From contig OZ316899.1 of the NCBI GenBank assembly GCA_973895155.1, positions 13,888,001-13,952,000 of the forward strand: a stretch of DNA of 64,000 nt, given 5' to 3'. Positions within the stretch are counted from its first letter, which is position 1, and every line of letters begins with the position of its first letter. This DNA comes from Marsupella aquatica (lineage: Eukaryota > Marchantiophyta). A model generated the notes under the pieces. It saw only the letters and a list, made by a program, of their open reading frames with translations, was not told the DNA's origin and searched no databases. The position numbers and the translations under genes are program-made. Shown piece by piece: positions 1 to 11,069 of this stretch.

Positions 1-1156
1 AGAAGCACTTATGTATATCTTATGTGAGAATAAGATTAAATCCTATTCTCAACAATTCAAGATGGACATGGAGTTGGCTACCGCTCAGGGAAATCCTTGG
101 TCTCAGGAAGAGACATCCAAACGGCATGCGGTCATGATGAAAGAAGCAACAAAGGATTGGGCGATCAAGGTCTCAAAGATCACTCCCTTGTTGAGTCCTG
201 AGTTTGAAGACTTCATGACAACCTGTGCTAAGATGTATCCGATGACAGAGGTGAACAAACGCGAGAAGAAACCGGATGCGGTTGTCTGTACCATGGATCG
301 TGCCAGGTTTTTTATAGCAGTCTCCGCCCTCGACCCCAAATTGAGGAGCATTTTGTTAGTAGCGCATTGCACGCCAGAGCTCAGGAAGCAGTTCTTTCAT
401 CCGCAAAGCGTTAGCGATGACCCTGTGAAGCAGTGGTGCCACACTTGGCAAACTTGGAATAGCGTGGAGGGAATTGCCATTGGTATGCTGCAGACTGCCC
501 TCCAGCAAATCAGTGAAATAATTCCTTCCAATCGATTGGAGGAATGGAAGTGTGAGTCTTATGATTCACTCGTTGAAATAGTGTGCAATGATTTCAAAAA
601 ATTTGGGGATGCAGTGAAAGGTACGTTTTTCAATACGATGTGGATGTCCAAGTACCCGGACAAGGAAGACTACACACTCAAGAATCAAAAGCGAGCGAAA
701 CGATATGTCTATCGTTTCTTCATGCACATGGAGATTGTGAAGCCTGACTATTTTTGGGCTTACCCAGCTGCTGTCCAGAATTGGGTCATCTGCGCAGATG
801 GAGACATTTTGGCCGAACTATATTCGATGTATCCCGCTGAGGGTATACTTCCACCGAGGAAATTGTCCAAGTGGGAGAGAATTCACTGCCCTTGGTATCT
901 TGACACCGACAGATGGGATTCTCCTTTGACAACACTAAGAAGGATGCTTTCCATAAACTGTCTAAATCCCAAGTTCCGAGACAATTTGTCTCCAACATGA
1001 AGCAGGGAATTGAGGGGGACATCAACTCGTCGACGACTGAGTTGCAAAAAAAATGCGAAACCACAGTGGTTCATGTTGATCGAAGTCGAAAACCAAGAGC
1101 CAAAGCCAAGGCGGATGCCCCTGTGGCAAGTGCTAGTGCCAAGTCTGCGAAAAAAT

Positions 1157-1314
1157 GTAAGCTACACCTCCTTCTTCCGACTTCCTTCTTTGGTAGCACC
1201 TGGCGCTATCATGTGTCATAAGGTTAATGTGTCTTATTTCCCAAAATTAATGTGGGTGTTTGGTCAGCGCCTGGCGCTAACACTCTTTCTGTGCTTGACA
1301 CCGTTTTTTGGTAG
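1157..1314 (+). other. Intron 1 of methylase-like gene (158 nt, phase 1)
   Basis: The intron starts GTAAGC after AAAAAAT and ends TTTTTTGGTAG. Removing it joins the frame ending in SAKSAKK to the frame starting GQKSDAAMDD, which lie in different registers, so the junction is supported by reading-frame logic. It contains two copies of the AGCGCC/GGCGCT palindrome. Confidence 0.6.
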
Positions 1315-2021
1315 GTGGTCAAAAATCTGATGCCGCCATGGATGACACAAAAGTTGATGCAACACCAGAAGTCTCTGAGGCCAACACTGGTGCCAATCCA
1401 GACCCCATCACCCCCATTAAGAAGGGGAAGGTTATAGTTCCTGTGGATGCTACAAGCACAACAAAGAAGAAGAAGAAAAGGACCATCGATGCCTGGGAAT
1501 CGTCGTGAGATAATGCTTCTGGGGCCGGTATCCAACGGGATGTGGGGACTTTCAAGACCAAACTTGGAAGACACTGTATGGTCGAATCAAGCTTGGCAGA
1601 ATTCATTGATAGTGCATTTAGTAAGGAAGAGAAGCCAGATTGGGTCTCAGACGCTGAGAAGTGGGGTAAGGATTTGATCAAATCGGGGTGTAGAGATAAA
1701 GGAATCATTCAAGGTGGGAAGGAACGATCGTTTGGGGTGAATGCGGGTTTCATCTATCTCCCAACTGGTTTGAAACCCACAATTGTTGACCGTCGGGTCC
1801 CGAAATGGAATGTCACAGATCACACAGCAGCCAAATCATTTTTTTGGGCGATGGACCCTTTCCTTTCTGATGACGGCATGCTCGCTATCTTATACTCAGA
1901 TGACCACAATCAGATTTCCCAGGTCATTTCTGCATGTCAGCAATCCAAGAAGTTCATGTGCATCAATATGCACAATGTTTTCATGTCTATCCCAATGTAC
2001 AGATCCAAGACAGATGTCCAG

Positions 2022-2140
2022 GTAAATATTCTCTTTGAGTAGAGCTATACTAGCGCCCGACGCTACTCTTTCTTTCTTAGGAGGTCTTCTCTCATGAATA
2101 AGAGATTTTTAAAATCCAATTGGTTTGTCAACTTTTGCAG
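2022..2140 (+). other. Intron 2 of methylase-like gene (119 nt, phase 0)
   Basis: The donor is CAG|GTAAAT and the acceptor is TTTTGCAG|GTC. Exact removal joins ...KTDVQ to VFTLRLD... in phase, although the two sides are in different frames. One TAGCGCCCGACGCTA palindrome lies inside it at 2051-2065. Confidence 0.65.
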
Positions 2141-2831
2141 GTCTTCACTCTTAGACTGGATATATTTTGTCGAGTTTCTTTTAAAGGAAAGGTCCCAAAG
2201 GATCCAAGATTCAAGCCGTTATCTAGCGTTGAAGATCCTTCAATCTCAAACCTTATTGGGCTACAATCTTTGAAGGAAGATCATTGTCCTGAACTCCATT
2301 TTACTGGGAATTCCCGACTACCGGTTGGTTTTATGCAAACTATCCTTGAACTCTTTACGATACCTAAGGATATTGTAATTGATTGGACCGTCGGCTTAGG
2401 TAGTATGTTCATTACTGGGGATTACTCGGGCCATTTTGTCATCGGGTTAGAAAATCGTCGGGAGTTTGTTGAGACCGCTTCGAGGATTTTTTTGGATCTT
2501 ATTTCTCCCAAACCTTTGGAGACACAACCTCCCCCTCCTCAAATAACCGGACAAAAAAAGAAAGATAGACTTAGATCTGTCCTCAACTTTGATTCGGACG
2601 AAGATGATGGGACGCCAGAAGATGATGTTCCTGAGGATGTCAATGGTGGCGGGAAAGAGGAAACCCGACATGATGGGTCAACGGAGGACAGCAAAGAGTC
2701 TTTCGAGTAATTTTTGTCTCTCTTAAGCTCCTTTATCCTTTCAATTGTTGGCTAACCATCAATTCCACCGGTTCTATCGGTTAAGTACTTACTTCCTCTT
2801 TCTCTTCCGCTTCTCTTTTGAGCAGGTCATA

Positions 2832-3134
2832 ATGGAACCAAAGAAAATGGTTTCAACTCCGGAGGAAAGTGGCTCAAAATGTAATCATCACTCCCGAGAA
2901 GCCGTTTGTGTTGCCATCATAGCTGAGAACGTCGCGAGGACGGTAGAGAAATTTAGAACGCTCTGCTGGGAAACAAAAGGACTTAGGCTTCTTAGGGGAG
3001 TAGACAGGAAGTTCATGAGGAACCCCTACGTAGATGATGTTTCTAGAAGCAAGTATATTGATGATGAGGCAGAGTCGACCGACAGATCTCAGAGCTCCCA
3101 GAATGAGAGCTCAGAATATGACATTGAAGGGTAG
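2832..3134 (+). CDS. Hypothetical 100-aa protein or last exon
   Basis: The open frame runs from an ATG at 2832 to TAG, giving a small acidic-tailed protein (ends SSEYDIEG). It starts just after a pyrimidine-rich tract ending GAGCAG|GT at 2825, which looks like a splice acceptor, so this may be a 3' exon of the preceding gene instead of a separate one. No domain is recognised. Confidence 0.3.
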   Translation: MEPKKMVSTPEESGSKCNHHSREAVCVAIIAENVARTVEKFRTLCWETKGLRLLRGVDRKFMRNPYVDDVSRSKYIDDEAESTDRSQSSQNESSEYDIEG

Positions 3135-3362
3135 CAATTTTCTCCTCTATCAGGTCAAACTTCCTCCCAACTGTACGAGTATGCCCTTGGTTTTTGTTAG
3201 CGTCGGGCGCTATTGAATTTATTAAATATGAATTGAGTTTGAGGGAGGTTGCCCCTTCCATTCAATGGTTAATGTGGTCTTTAGTAACGTCCTTTGTGTG
3301 GGTTCCTCTCCTTGTTTAACTAGCGCCCGACGCTCCCCAAAAAACACGTTGGAAGTTTCCGT

Positions 3363-3569
3363 TTGATATTTGTTATTTCCGCCCTAGTGTCATTTGGCTT
3401 TCAGTTGGCGACTGGTACCGTCAAGAGGACCAATAACGGGAAATCCAAGCCCCTTATAAACATACTATTGTTTCTTTCAAAGTCCATTGCTCTTGTTTTT
3501 CTCCTTCTCGATTCCATGGAAGGCCAGTGTATCGACGGCCCACAAGAGCATATGTCAACTTCCGATTAG
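3363..3569 (+). CDS. Possible 68-aa hydrophobic ORF
   Basis: A short open frame with two hydrophobic stretches (near residues 1-15 and 30-50) lies in the 3' flank of the methylase-like gene. There is no motif or homologue that I recognise. It may be chance. Confidence 0.12.
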   Translation: MIFVISALVSFGFQLATGTVKRTNNGKSKPLINILLFLSKSIALVFLLLDSMEGQCIDGPQEHMSTSD

Positions 3570-4440
3570 ATGGTTTCCGCCAAGATCCAGATCGTCAGGA
3601 CGCTGGGATTGATGATGACTATCACTCTTCGAGCTAGGACATTGTACGAGGAAGCACCCACCGGGAGTATTAGCGCCTGGCGCTAGTTATAATTGTACTG
3701 GCAACTTTAGTGTTCCTATGTAGCAATATTTGTACATCGAGGACAATATGTTTCACTTAAATAAAAAAAGCTCGGGTTTATTTTCTTTCAATTTCCCGTT
3801 AGAAGTTATGACTCAGATACCTTGGTTAAGTCCTACTTCTGTGCTTTGATATTGAACTTAGACTATTAGTAATGTTTGGTTTCTACTTGGATCTCAGCCT
3901 GAACATCAATCCTACGTTCTCGTGATTTTCTCCACAAAGCATTAGAAGCGGCCGGCTCTAGTATTCGGCATGTTTGGGCGATTAATGTTTCATTATTTTG
4001 GGTTTGAACGCCCGGCGCTAGTATTCGGCATGATGCGTTTGTGATTGTTTTGCCTGTAGACTCCCGGCGCTAGTATTTGGCATCGCATAATTATCAGTAT
4101 TTTAGGAACAGATTTTTTTAAGTTTGCCACAATACCAGGAGAAATGTGCTCCCAAAACAGGAAATTTTGCTGTTACCAGTTCTTGTTATAGTTTTCTGTT
4201 TGCTGTTTACTGCCTTTTGTAAACACCTCATCCCACCCAGGCCCAGCATTATTGTTCAAAATGGATGAATTAACTTGAATTGTCAAACTGAATATTGTGA
4301 AACCAAATTCCAAAAGGGCAGCCTAGAAGGAGACGAGAAGGCGCGCTTGAATTAAACAAAAAACAAAAAGAAATGTATATATAGGTAGATTGCAATTCAA
4401 TCTTTATATTGCATAACTAAGCCGATAGACGAACTCTTGG
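3570..4440. other. Non-coding 3' flank
   Basis: No convincing coding region is present. An AATAAA hexamer at 3760-3765 follows a T-rich stretch and could be a polyadenylation signal for a plus-strand transcript. The rest is AT-rich, apart from the palindrome copies listed separately. Confidence 0.4.
3946..4085 (+). repeat. Three partial repeats GGCKCTAGTATTYGGCAT
   Basis: Copies start at 3954, 4014 and 4066, spaced 60 and 52 bp apart. Each begins with the half-palindrome CGGCGCTA, linking this array to the dispersed AGCGCC/GGCGCT family. Confidence 0.6.
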
Positions 4441-4859
4441 TAAGGGAAGATAGTGCCATGTCACCTACCTAGAAACCCACACTTGTCTGCTCGAGTGATC
4501 TCTCCTGACCAGACTGAGTTGGTGCACACAACCGGCCAAAGCCCAATCCAATCCTAACAAACATCCTATATTGTGATGCTGCAAAGGTTGTTTTATGGAG
4601 CATTCCAGACACAAAGCTGTGTGCTCTACCTCACCGCCTTGGAGATATATAGAGGCAAACAACGCATCACTGGTGCAATCGAAGCTCACTTCTTGTGTGT
4701 GTATATATATTAATTATATATATTATGTGTGTAATTGACGACAACAAAGCAACTCTGAAATCATGTACAAGCCATATATCCCGTGTCCAGTATGGCCATA
4801 GCCAGTCAATCGTCTTGAGAGGACTTCTCCAAATTCCGCCACTTGTCTTTGAGATCGAC

Positions 4860-4952
4860 CTGTGCCACAAGCCACAAGAGTAAATCGATGGGTCGTCATT
4901 GCATTCCGTGGATTGAAACATGGTATTGCAAATTAATATGACCAAAGCTTAC
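4860..4952 (-). other. Intron (93 nt, phase 0) inside the Myb repeat
   Basis: The minus-strand donor is ACAGAG|GTAAGC and the acceptor is TGGCACAG|GTC. It joins GQTE to VDLKDKWRN, restoring the known telobox order exactly, which is strong support for the exon model. Confidence 0.65.
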
Positions 4953-5437
4953 CTCTGTTTGACCTTTCAAAATATCCAAGCTTGCTTTACGGATGATATT
5001 CCACTTGCCTTTCCCAAACCTGTTGTTAGAAATTCAATGAGAATGAATGTTCCTTGACAAGAACATGATTAGCCCATAGTAGGTAATACATCTTGGCCGA
5101 AAGAATACACAAATAGTCTATCACTCACTATGTGATGAAAAGCACAACAGGATAATCAATATGAGTGGAACGCGGAGCATGAGTGCAGGATGTCTCCATA
5201 CTCACCTGTTTACTCCACTTCTGAGGCACCTTCCTCTTCCTCGGTCCACCTTCTATTTTGTCTGCATTCATGTTTCGTCGTGTTGCAGTTCGATTTTCCA
5301 GTTGGGTCAACGAATTGGGTTGGCTGCATTGTGGCTGTTTCAGGTTCGGCAAGTCGGACGGACTTGTGTTTTTGGGTGTCCTGTGTGGAAGCTGGAGGTG
5401 GACTGCTCGGGGCGGATGCATCAAAAATCCATTTTCT

Positions 5438-5832
5438 CTGCAAATTTAGGGCGGACATGATGCGCATATCAGGTTTCATGTCTTCTTTGCCTGTGCTGTT
5501 GTGCGAGGTGGTGGGAGGAGTTCTGGCCTACACGTCACAATTGAAACAATTTGGTTTTAGTACAGAATGGAACACTTGTCTCCCGTCACCACACACCTAT
5601 GCCGACCAGCATATTTCATCATTCTGGCTAGGGCGATTGTGAATTGAAGAATGAAAAATAGAGTGTATGACAAATGAAAGATTTAGGGTCCTTTCACTTG
5701 TGATTTTGTAGTAGTTTAAGTACGTAGGAGTTAATTGACCATTTTGGATAGTATGTACTAACACGTACTCGATGGTCCGGACAGATGAATAGGAATAATG
5801 ATATGGCTAGTAAGATCCTATTGTTACTTTAC
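5438..5832 (-). other. Intron (395 nt, phase 0) in telobox gene
   Basis: The minus-strand donor is AGAG|GTAAAGT and the acceptor is AATTTGCAG|AGA. It joins LLLE to RKWIFDASAP in phase. Confidence 0.45.
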
Positions 5833-6260
5833 CTCTAGAAGAAGTTTGACTTGATGGAGTTGGCTGTCAAGGAGATCAAACTTGTGGTTGAAACTCGTTG
5901 CCATCCTGTTATTCTTGTCCGCCCGTAGCAGGTTCTCTTTTTCCAAGGCTCCTACGAGGAGTGAGCATGGACAACATGTGTCCACTCCGGGTGAAGCAAC
6001 AGCAGGTGTGGCAATTTGGGGGAGGATCGCATTGTTCACATCACCTTCCACTCCACCACCGTCGCTGCCAGCGTCTGCCGGTGTTTGAGTCCGGATTCCG
6101 TGCGGGGTCAACACCAAAAAACCAATCGAGTATTGTGGAGACTGGCACCGTTCACCTGCATCCCCACCTTGCATGTCACCCAACTCCCCGTCCAGACCCG
6201 CATCATTCACAGTGGCCGCCTCTTCCGTTATGTCTTGCTCCAACTCCTTCACAGCCGAAT

Positions 6261-6410
6261 CTATCGGGGGGTTTAGGGTGATCTATACCCTTTCATCGTT
6301 GCATGAAGCATCTCAAGCCAGGGATGACAAAGACACGACGCAAGGGGTGTGCCCACTTAGCATGACTTGGAGATGCGATGAGAAATGGCAAGTGTAGGAC
6401 GACATCTTAC
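6261..6410 (-). other. Intron (150 nt, phase 1) in telobox gene
   Basis: The minus-strand donor is GACG|GTAAGATG and the acceptor is CCCCGATAG|ATTC. Joining gives ...HKQFVD|D|SAVKELEQD in frame. The phase agreement supports a real intron. Confidence 0.5.
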
Positions 6411-7261
6411 CGTCCACGAATTGCTTATGAGCTAAGCCAAGTGATTCACGGAGCTTGTCGCCAAAAGTTTTGCCCCAATCATGTCTGGCCGACTGTTCCA
6501 CTTGCTTTATGTTGCAAGAATACGCCTCGCCCTTTGCTGGCCAAATATGAATAGTTGCGAATTGGAATGCCAACCTTTCTCAGAGGACAGTGTGCTTGCA
6601 ATCTGTCAACTTGTAAGAACCATTTGTGGCCCTTCTAGCCTTGTACGTCGTGGAAGTGTAATTAGTCACTTTAGCGTCTAATGGCGCCCCCCCCCCTCCA
6701 GTCGGAAAGTCTTCCGAATATTTTCCATGCTCAAATCAATTGGGTGACCTCTGACAGAGGTCTTTGATTTTTTGTGGTCATAGTTCTGTATGAACTGTAT
6801 CATATCCGAGTCCGGATAACTTTTTGTATCCCAGCAAACCTCCACCACAAAGTCGGCAAGTCCGGTCTACTGGAGATATTCCGCGTGTTGCGGCTCGCTG
6901 ATCTTGTGCACCCAATCCTGTAAGGCCCAATTGAAGGATGGCCCCCTCACCCCACCTTCAATTTTTGAGACATCTCATGTTGTTTTCCGGAGGTCACCTT
7001 CTCGAGAACCATATCCTGCCTATCAAGTGACTGGCACTACAAGTGACCAGAGTGTCAAGGAACACTATGAGTACTAAGGAACACTAAGACGATCAGCTAG
7101 CAAAGCAGTGATCACGGAAAGACTTGTTGACAATCCTCGCTTTGGTTGTGATTGGGTTCGGTCCTCCCTGCCTGAGAAAATGGAGGGATTGCAAAAGTCA
7201 CGCATGGGGGCTCGATCGGTTTGTTTGAAGGATGAGAATCCTCAGTCTTCAATTTTGCCGG

Positions 7262-7460
7262 ACAGGCAGACTCGGACTGGCGCATGGAGTCGGGATAATT
7301 TTTGGGTGGCTTGGATGCGAGTTTATGGTTTAGGGCAGGAAACGGCAGTCCATAATTCACAAAATTGTACTCTCAAAATATATTCCCTGTAGTTCTGTTG
7401 AACTTGTGTAGTATGTATTATTGTATAGGAGTGGGGCCGGAGGAGTGCGGTCATTTGACG
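7262..7460 (+). repeat. Diverged dispersed repeat, copy 1
   Basis: The order CAGACTCGGACTGG, TTTATGGTTTAGGGC, ATTCACAAAATTGTACTC and AGGAGTGGGGCCGG is shared in the same order with 11070-11320 (CGGACTCGGACTGG, TTTATGGTTTAGGGC, GTTGGGGCCGG). No coding function is seen. Confidence 0.5.
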
Positions 7461-7639
7461 ACTCGCACTACAAGTGACCAGAAAGTGAAGACATCCTCAG
7501 TGGCGGCGGCGGCCGCCGGGAAGGTATTTCTATTTACCACGATTGACAATATCGATGCATTTTTATGTCAAAATCCGTACGACTTGTGATATGGCTGCCC
7601 GTAGCCCGCGGCCATTGCCCAACACTAGAACTAATCTAA

Positions 7640-7760
7640 TCACAATTAAAAGGGCCTTACCAGGATTACTTGGGCCCAACAGGGCAGGGGTTTGAATCCT
7701 GCCTGGCACAGTTCTCCTTTGAAACAAACCCCATCCAAAAATGGGGTTCATTCATCAAAG
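7640..7760 (+). repeat. tRNA-like fragment, possible SINE head
   Basis: GGCAGGGGTTTGAATCCTGCC at 7680-7700 folds like a tRNA T-arm and matches a pol III B box (GGTTYGAATCC). A convincing A box and a full cloverleaf are not seen, so I call this tRNA-derived at most. The downstream CCCATCCAAAAATGGGG is a small hairpin. Confidence 0.3.
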
Positions 7761-8049
7761 TGACACTTAGTAAAAATTTACATCCACATTCTTTCACCGG
7801 CAGCCAACAAGGATGGTCACGGGCAAGGAGCGTGCGAGGCCTCGATATTGTCATTTGCGCTGAATGTTTTTCTGGGGTACCTTGGAGCACGCACTGACGC
7901 AAATCCCTGACTTCGTGCATTGTCGAATATGTGGTCAAATAGCAATGGGCATCATCATGAATCCTCCTTGGGTAAGATTCTCGTCTGCGATAGGAATTAG
8001 TATCATTCAAAATTTAGTGGATCTGTGACAAACCTAACAGCAATAATTC

Positions 8050-9425
8050 AAGGTATATGCTTATGTTCAGATCTGCCCCAATCAACCCCCTTTGACAATT
8101 TCTTACATATAATTCTTGGGAAGAGCAGTATAGGGGGAGACTTTATCACGGTGAACTCTAATTTTCTATTATATGAGCCCGTGGTCTCGTCCGTGGTATG
8201 CTGCAATTATGTCGAGATAAGAGTGGGCCCACAATCCACTCATGATAAGATCAAATGACACCGGACGTAGTCGTGGATACTTTTGTGTTTGAAGACAAAA
8301 CTAGTATGGTCTTCAAACATTTAGGGGTCTCCATTTGTCTGAAGTTTAGAGGTAATAAAATTGGGCTGCTATCTCCATAATGTTCCTATATAGTTGCTTT
8401 GTTGAGAATCTTTATCAGTGCATTCCACTAGAGACAAATCTATGTTTGGATCTCACTCACAGAAAATGCCCTGGCGGATCTCTTTCACACCAATTAATTT
8501 GCTAAATCGGCACACTTGCATTCAGAAATTATTTCAAAATGTTTCCAATCTTTATGCCGCAAGACCATTATGACAGCCAAGAATCCAAACACCTGTAAAA
8601 TTCTCCAAAATCCTTGAAGTGTTTAGGGTTTAGGGTTTAATGTTTGAATCTGAGTTGCCTTTTGCTTCCATTACGAGCAATTGAACTAAGACACTTTGCA
8701 TTATGTACTCTCAACAAAGTGTATTGTATTCACTAGAATAAACATATCAACAACAATTGATGACAACATCAAATTCTTACAAACTTTCTTATAGGCTTTC
8801 CCATCAGTTATCCTAAACCCACGTGCAATTGCGTCTTGCTTTTGGGCACGCTCTATCTTGTAGTGATAAAATGTCCACTTCAAATAGATCCCCTCTATGC
8901 CAGAGATGCACAATGACATCAAAATCTCCAACATTGATAGTGCTAAGTGTACCTCACACCACTACAATGTCATCTAGATTGCATGCAAACTCTACCAAAA
9001 AGAGACTGAGTTTCCCAATAACCCTCAATACAATAGATTCCCCCAAACCTCATGACCAACAGAAGTCATCATGACAGAATTTGAAACAATGAACATTTGG
9101 ACCAAGTTATATGAGGCTAATTCAATAATGAAACATCTGAAGACATAACATGTATTGTCTTCACATCATTTCTGAAATCCTTGATCGTCATCGTCAAGGC
9201 ACGACCGACCCTAAATGAAGCATTTGACGGTTTGGTCAAGTCGCTTGCACCCACGGACAGGTTTAGGTAGACTGCAATTGCAATACACGGCATGTCATGA
9301 ACCATAAACATATCAAAGGGGGTCGATTGGGGCACGTTCGAACATAGGGGGTCGATTGGGGCAGATTTGAACATAGGGGGTCGAGCAGGAAACAGTCCAA
9401 AGGGGGTTGATTGAGCATATACCTC
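8050..9425. mobile_element. Mutator-like non-autonomous element (1,376 bp)
   Basis: The ends are AAGGTATATGCTTA on the left and, in reverse complement, GAGGTATATGCTCA on the right, so they form short terminal inverted repeats followed by subterminal AATCAACCCCCTTT blocks. Perfect 9-bp direct repeats CAATAATTC flank both sides (8041-8049 and 9426-9434). A 9-bp duplication is characteristic of Mutator-like elements (established). No transposase frame exists inside; only short ORFs and a TTTAGGG tract (8622-8641) are present. Confidence 0.65.
9313..9420 (+). repeat. Subterminal tandem repeats of about 29 bp
   Basis: Units built on GGGGGTCGATTGGGGCA followed by TTYGAACATA occur about four times, the last ones degenerate. 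The inverted partner motif CCCCAATCAACCCCC is at the left end (8077-8091). Related blocks appear at 40200-40345. Confidence 0.65.
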
Positions 9426-9705
9426 CAATAATTCCAGTCTTGTAGAGAGAAAATTACGGGATTATTGTGTTGTACATTCATCTATTCATGTATTTCAGAG
9501 TGGGTCTTGAAAGGTTCACAGTAAGTTGTTGTTCTCCCCGATGGTAGGTGTACAATCACTGAATCACGCATCCACTATTCCACTGGTTATGGTGGGTCCG
9601 TGGGTGCAGTACGTCGTTAATGAACCCTATACAGTACAGGCGCCAGCCCATTGAATCGCAAGGGATCCTCATCAATCATGGACGAGGACATCATGAAGTC
9701 ATCAA

Positions 9706-9739
9706 CCAGGCCCGTGACCGAGAGGGTCGGTCACAAAGG
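9706..9739. repeat. Palindromic hairpin GTGACCGA-N5-TCGGTCAC, copy 1
   Basis: The perfect 8-bp stem is 9714-9721/9727-9734 with flanks CCAGGCCC and AAAGGC. The same hairpin, with the same flanks but inverted, is at 26850-26883. Confidence 0.65.
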
Positions 9740-11069
9740 CTCAACTAAATTGTAAAATGATTACTGTAAGGAAGAAAATCATGTTTGACATGTGGCCAGT
9801 GTGCCATTTCTTATATTCCCAGTGTCCTACACTTGGTAGCATTCGCTAGAATCTAAAATGGCAAGAAAATCATATTTGAGATGTGCCCAGTGTCCCTAAA
9901 TGGTGCATGAGACTTGCATTACTTTGCAAGTATCATGCACGTAACACATCAATAAAATATTATTTACCTTGTATTTGTTATGGTTTTTCCAAACATTCAA
10001 ACTAAATGAATGATCACAGGAATGATCTTTACCTTGTACTCCTTAAGTTTTCCCCACAGAAAAAGAATGAAATGAAATTTGGTATGCTCTCTTACATGAA
10101 TGGAGATAATTGCTCGACCATATGTATTTGGAACAAAATTTTGAAAGAATAATCTAGTATCCTGGAAACATAAATTGAAGTTGCACTGGATTAAGAAGTT
10201 TACACATTATTTTGCATATAAAGTCATGATTAATTGAAAGATTCTGGAAAATTCAAGTTCTTGGTCTAAACCCTAAATCCAGCCATGCTCATCCATTACC
10301 GTCAAACAATACACTCCCATTGGTGACATAGGTTTAGGGTTTGATAGTTGTTCTTAATTTTCCGTTCATCCTATTGTGACCCTCGCAAACTCTTTTCGAT
10401 GACAGGCCAGGTTAATGTCACACCTTATCTACATTATTATTTGATAATAATGTTGCCCTTAATTGCCCTTAAATAATTCAATGTTAAACAACATTCAACA
10501 TAACACAAGGCAATGCAAGAAACACATTCGAACCTCCTGGATGAAAAGTCGTTCAAGAGTTGCACTTCCTAGTGCTTCACCAGCTTGAAGCTTCCCTCCT
10601 CGTTTTTATTGTCTTCTTTCGTTTATCATGCGCCCAGATTAGAAACATCAACTCTTAATTACTTTGGCACTGAAGATGTTGAAACCGATAATACTATCGT
10701 GGTTTTCTTTGTATTTACAAATCCGTCAGGGTTTCATATATAAAGAATATAAGTTTAACAAAGTAACCAGGGTGGGAATATACAAAAACCATGGCATGTT
10801 TTTAAATACAACAAAAATGATGGCAACGTTGTAAATTAGAACATGTTCAGTGGCAATGTACTGTAGTTAAAACAGACAGGGCAGTTAAATAAACGGTAGC
10901 AAAAGGGACCGCAGCAGACGTCCATGACAAACGCAATATTGCACACCTAAGTCCAGCGATGGCAAGAAGCTCTAACTTTTGACCCCTGCGTTGAAGTGAA
11001 CATTATTGGCAGATTGGCTGGCCCTTAACCCCCTGGCCGGGAACCTCAATTCAACCTGAATACTAAAAC

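Larger units (their letters stand above)
11..2710 (+). pseudogene. Decayed spliced gene with degenerate permuted DNA-methyltransferase domain
   Basis: Three coding blocks join into one product of roughly 800 residues. Block 1 (11-1156) is unrecognised and shifts frame near base 912, where the downstream frame carries on through a lysine/alanine-rich linker. Block 2 (1315-2021) has an in-frame TGA at 1506 and reads YLPTGLKP, then WAMDPFLSDDGMLAILYSDD. Block 3 (2141-2710) contains DWTVGLGSMF followed by GHFVIGLENRREFVETA. This resembles the FxGxG, 'GR.fiGiE' and '...YVE.A..R' end of permuted N4/N6 amino-methyltransferases (known family pattern), preceded by the strand normally carrying DPPY/DPPW. 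Here YLPTG stands where DPPY is expected, so catalysis is probably lost. The C terminus is acidic. The methylase assignment is inference from motif order; the first 300 residues match nothing I recognise. Confidence 0.55.
1194..3685. repeat. Dispersed 13-15 bp palindromic motif TAGCGCCNGGCGCTA family
   Basis: Near-perfect palindromes occur at 1194-1208, 1266-1278, 2051-2065, 3198-3212, 3321-3334 and 3671-3685. Two sequence versions exist (core CCTGG and core CCCGACG or its complement), found in both orientations, in introns 1 and 2 and in the 3' flank, never in the predicted exons. Further partial copies are at 3950-4075. Confidence 0.75.
4806..6975 (-). pseudogene. Spliced ERLEFQ-family protein fused to a telobox Myb domain
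   Basis: Read on the minus strand, 6975-6411 encodes a domain alignable with the ORFs at 33.4-35.7 and 48-51 kb: HKISEPQHAEYL, then YPDSDMIQFIQNYDH, then ERLAFQFATIHIWPAKGE. An in-frame phase-1 intron (6410-6261) leads to 6260-5833. A phase-0 intron (5832-5438) leads to 5437-5206, a proline/threonine-rich linker ending PRKRKVPQKWSKQ. Exon 5019-4953 gives FGKGKWNIIRKASLDILK, and exon 4859-4809 gives VDLKDKWRNLEKSSQDD and a stop. KW...FGKGKW...VDLKDKWRN is the single-Myb 'telobox' signature of plant telomeric-repeat binding proteins (established). Stops occur at LQ*TG (near 6870) and before ERLAFQ (near 6585); a frame change lies near 5270; the short exon for the first Myb helix was not found. 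Likely nuclear. Confidence 0.6.

Noticed and set aside
7108-7392. 94-aa plus-strand ORF and its 82-aa antisense shadow
   Set aside because: No domain, overlaps a dispersed repeat copy, and the amino-acid pattern is not protein-like.
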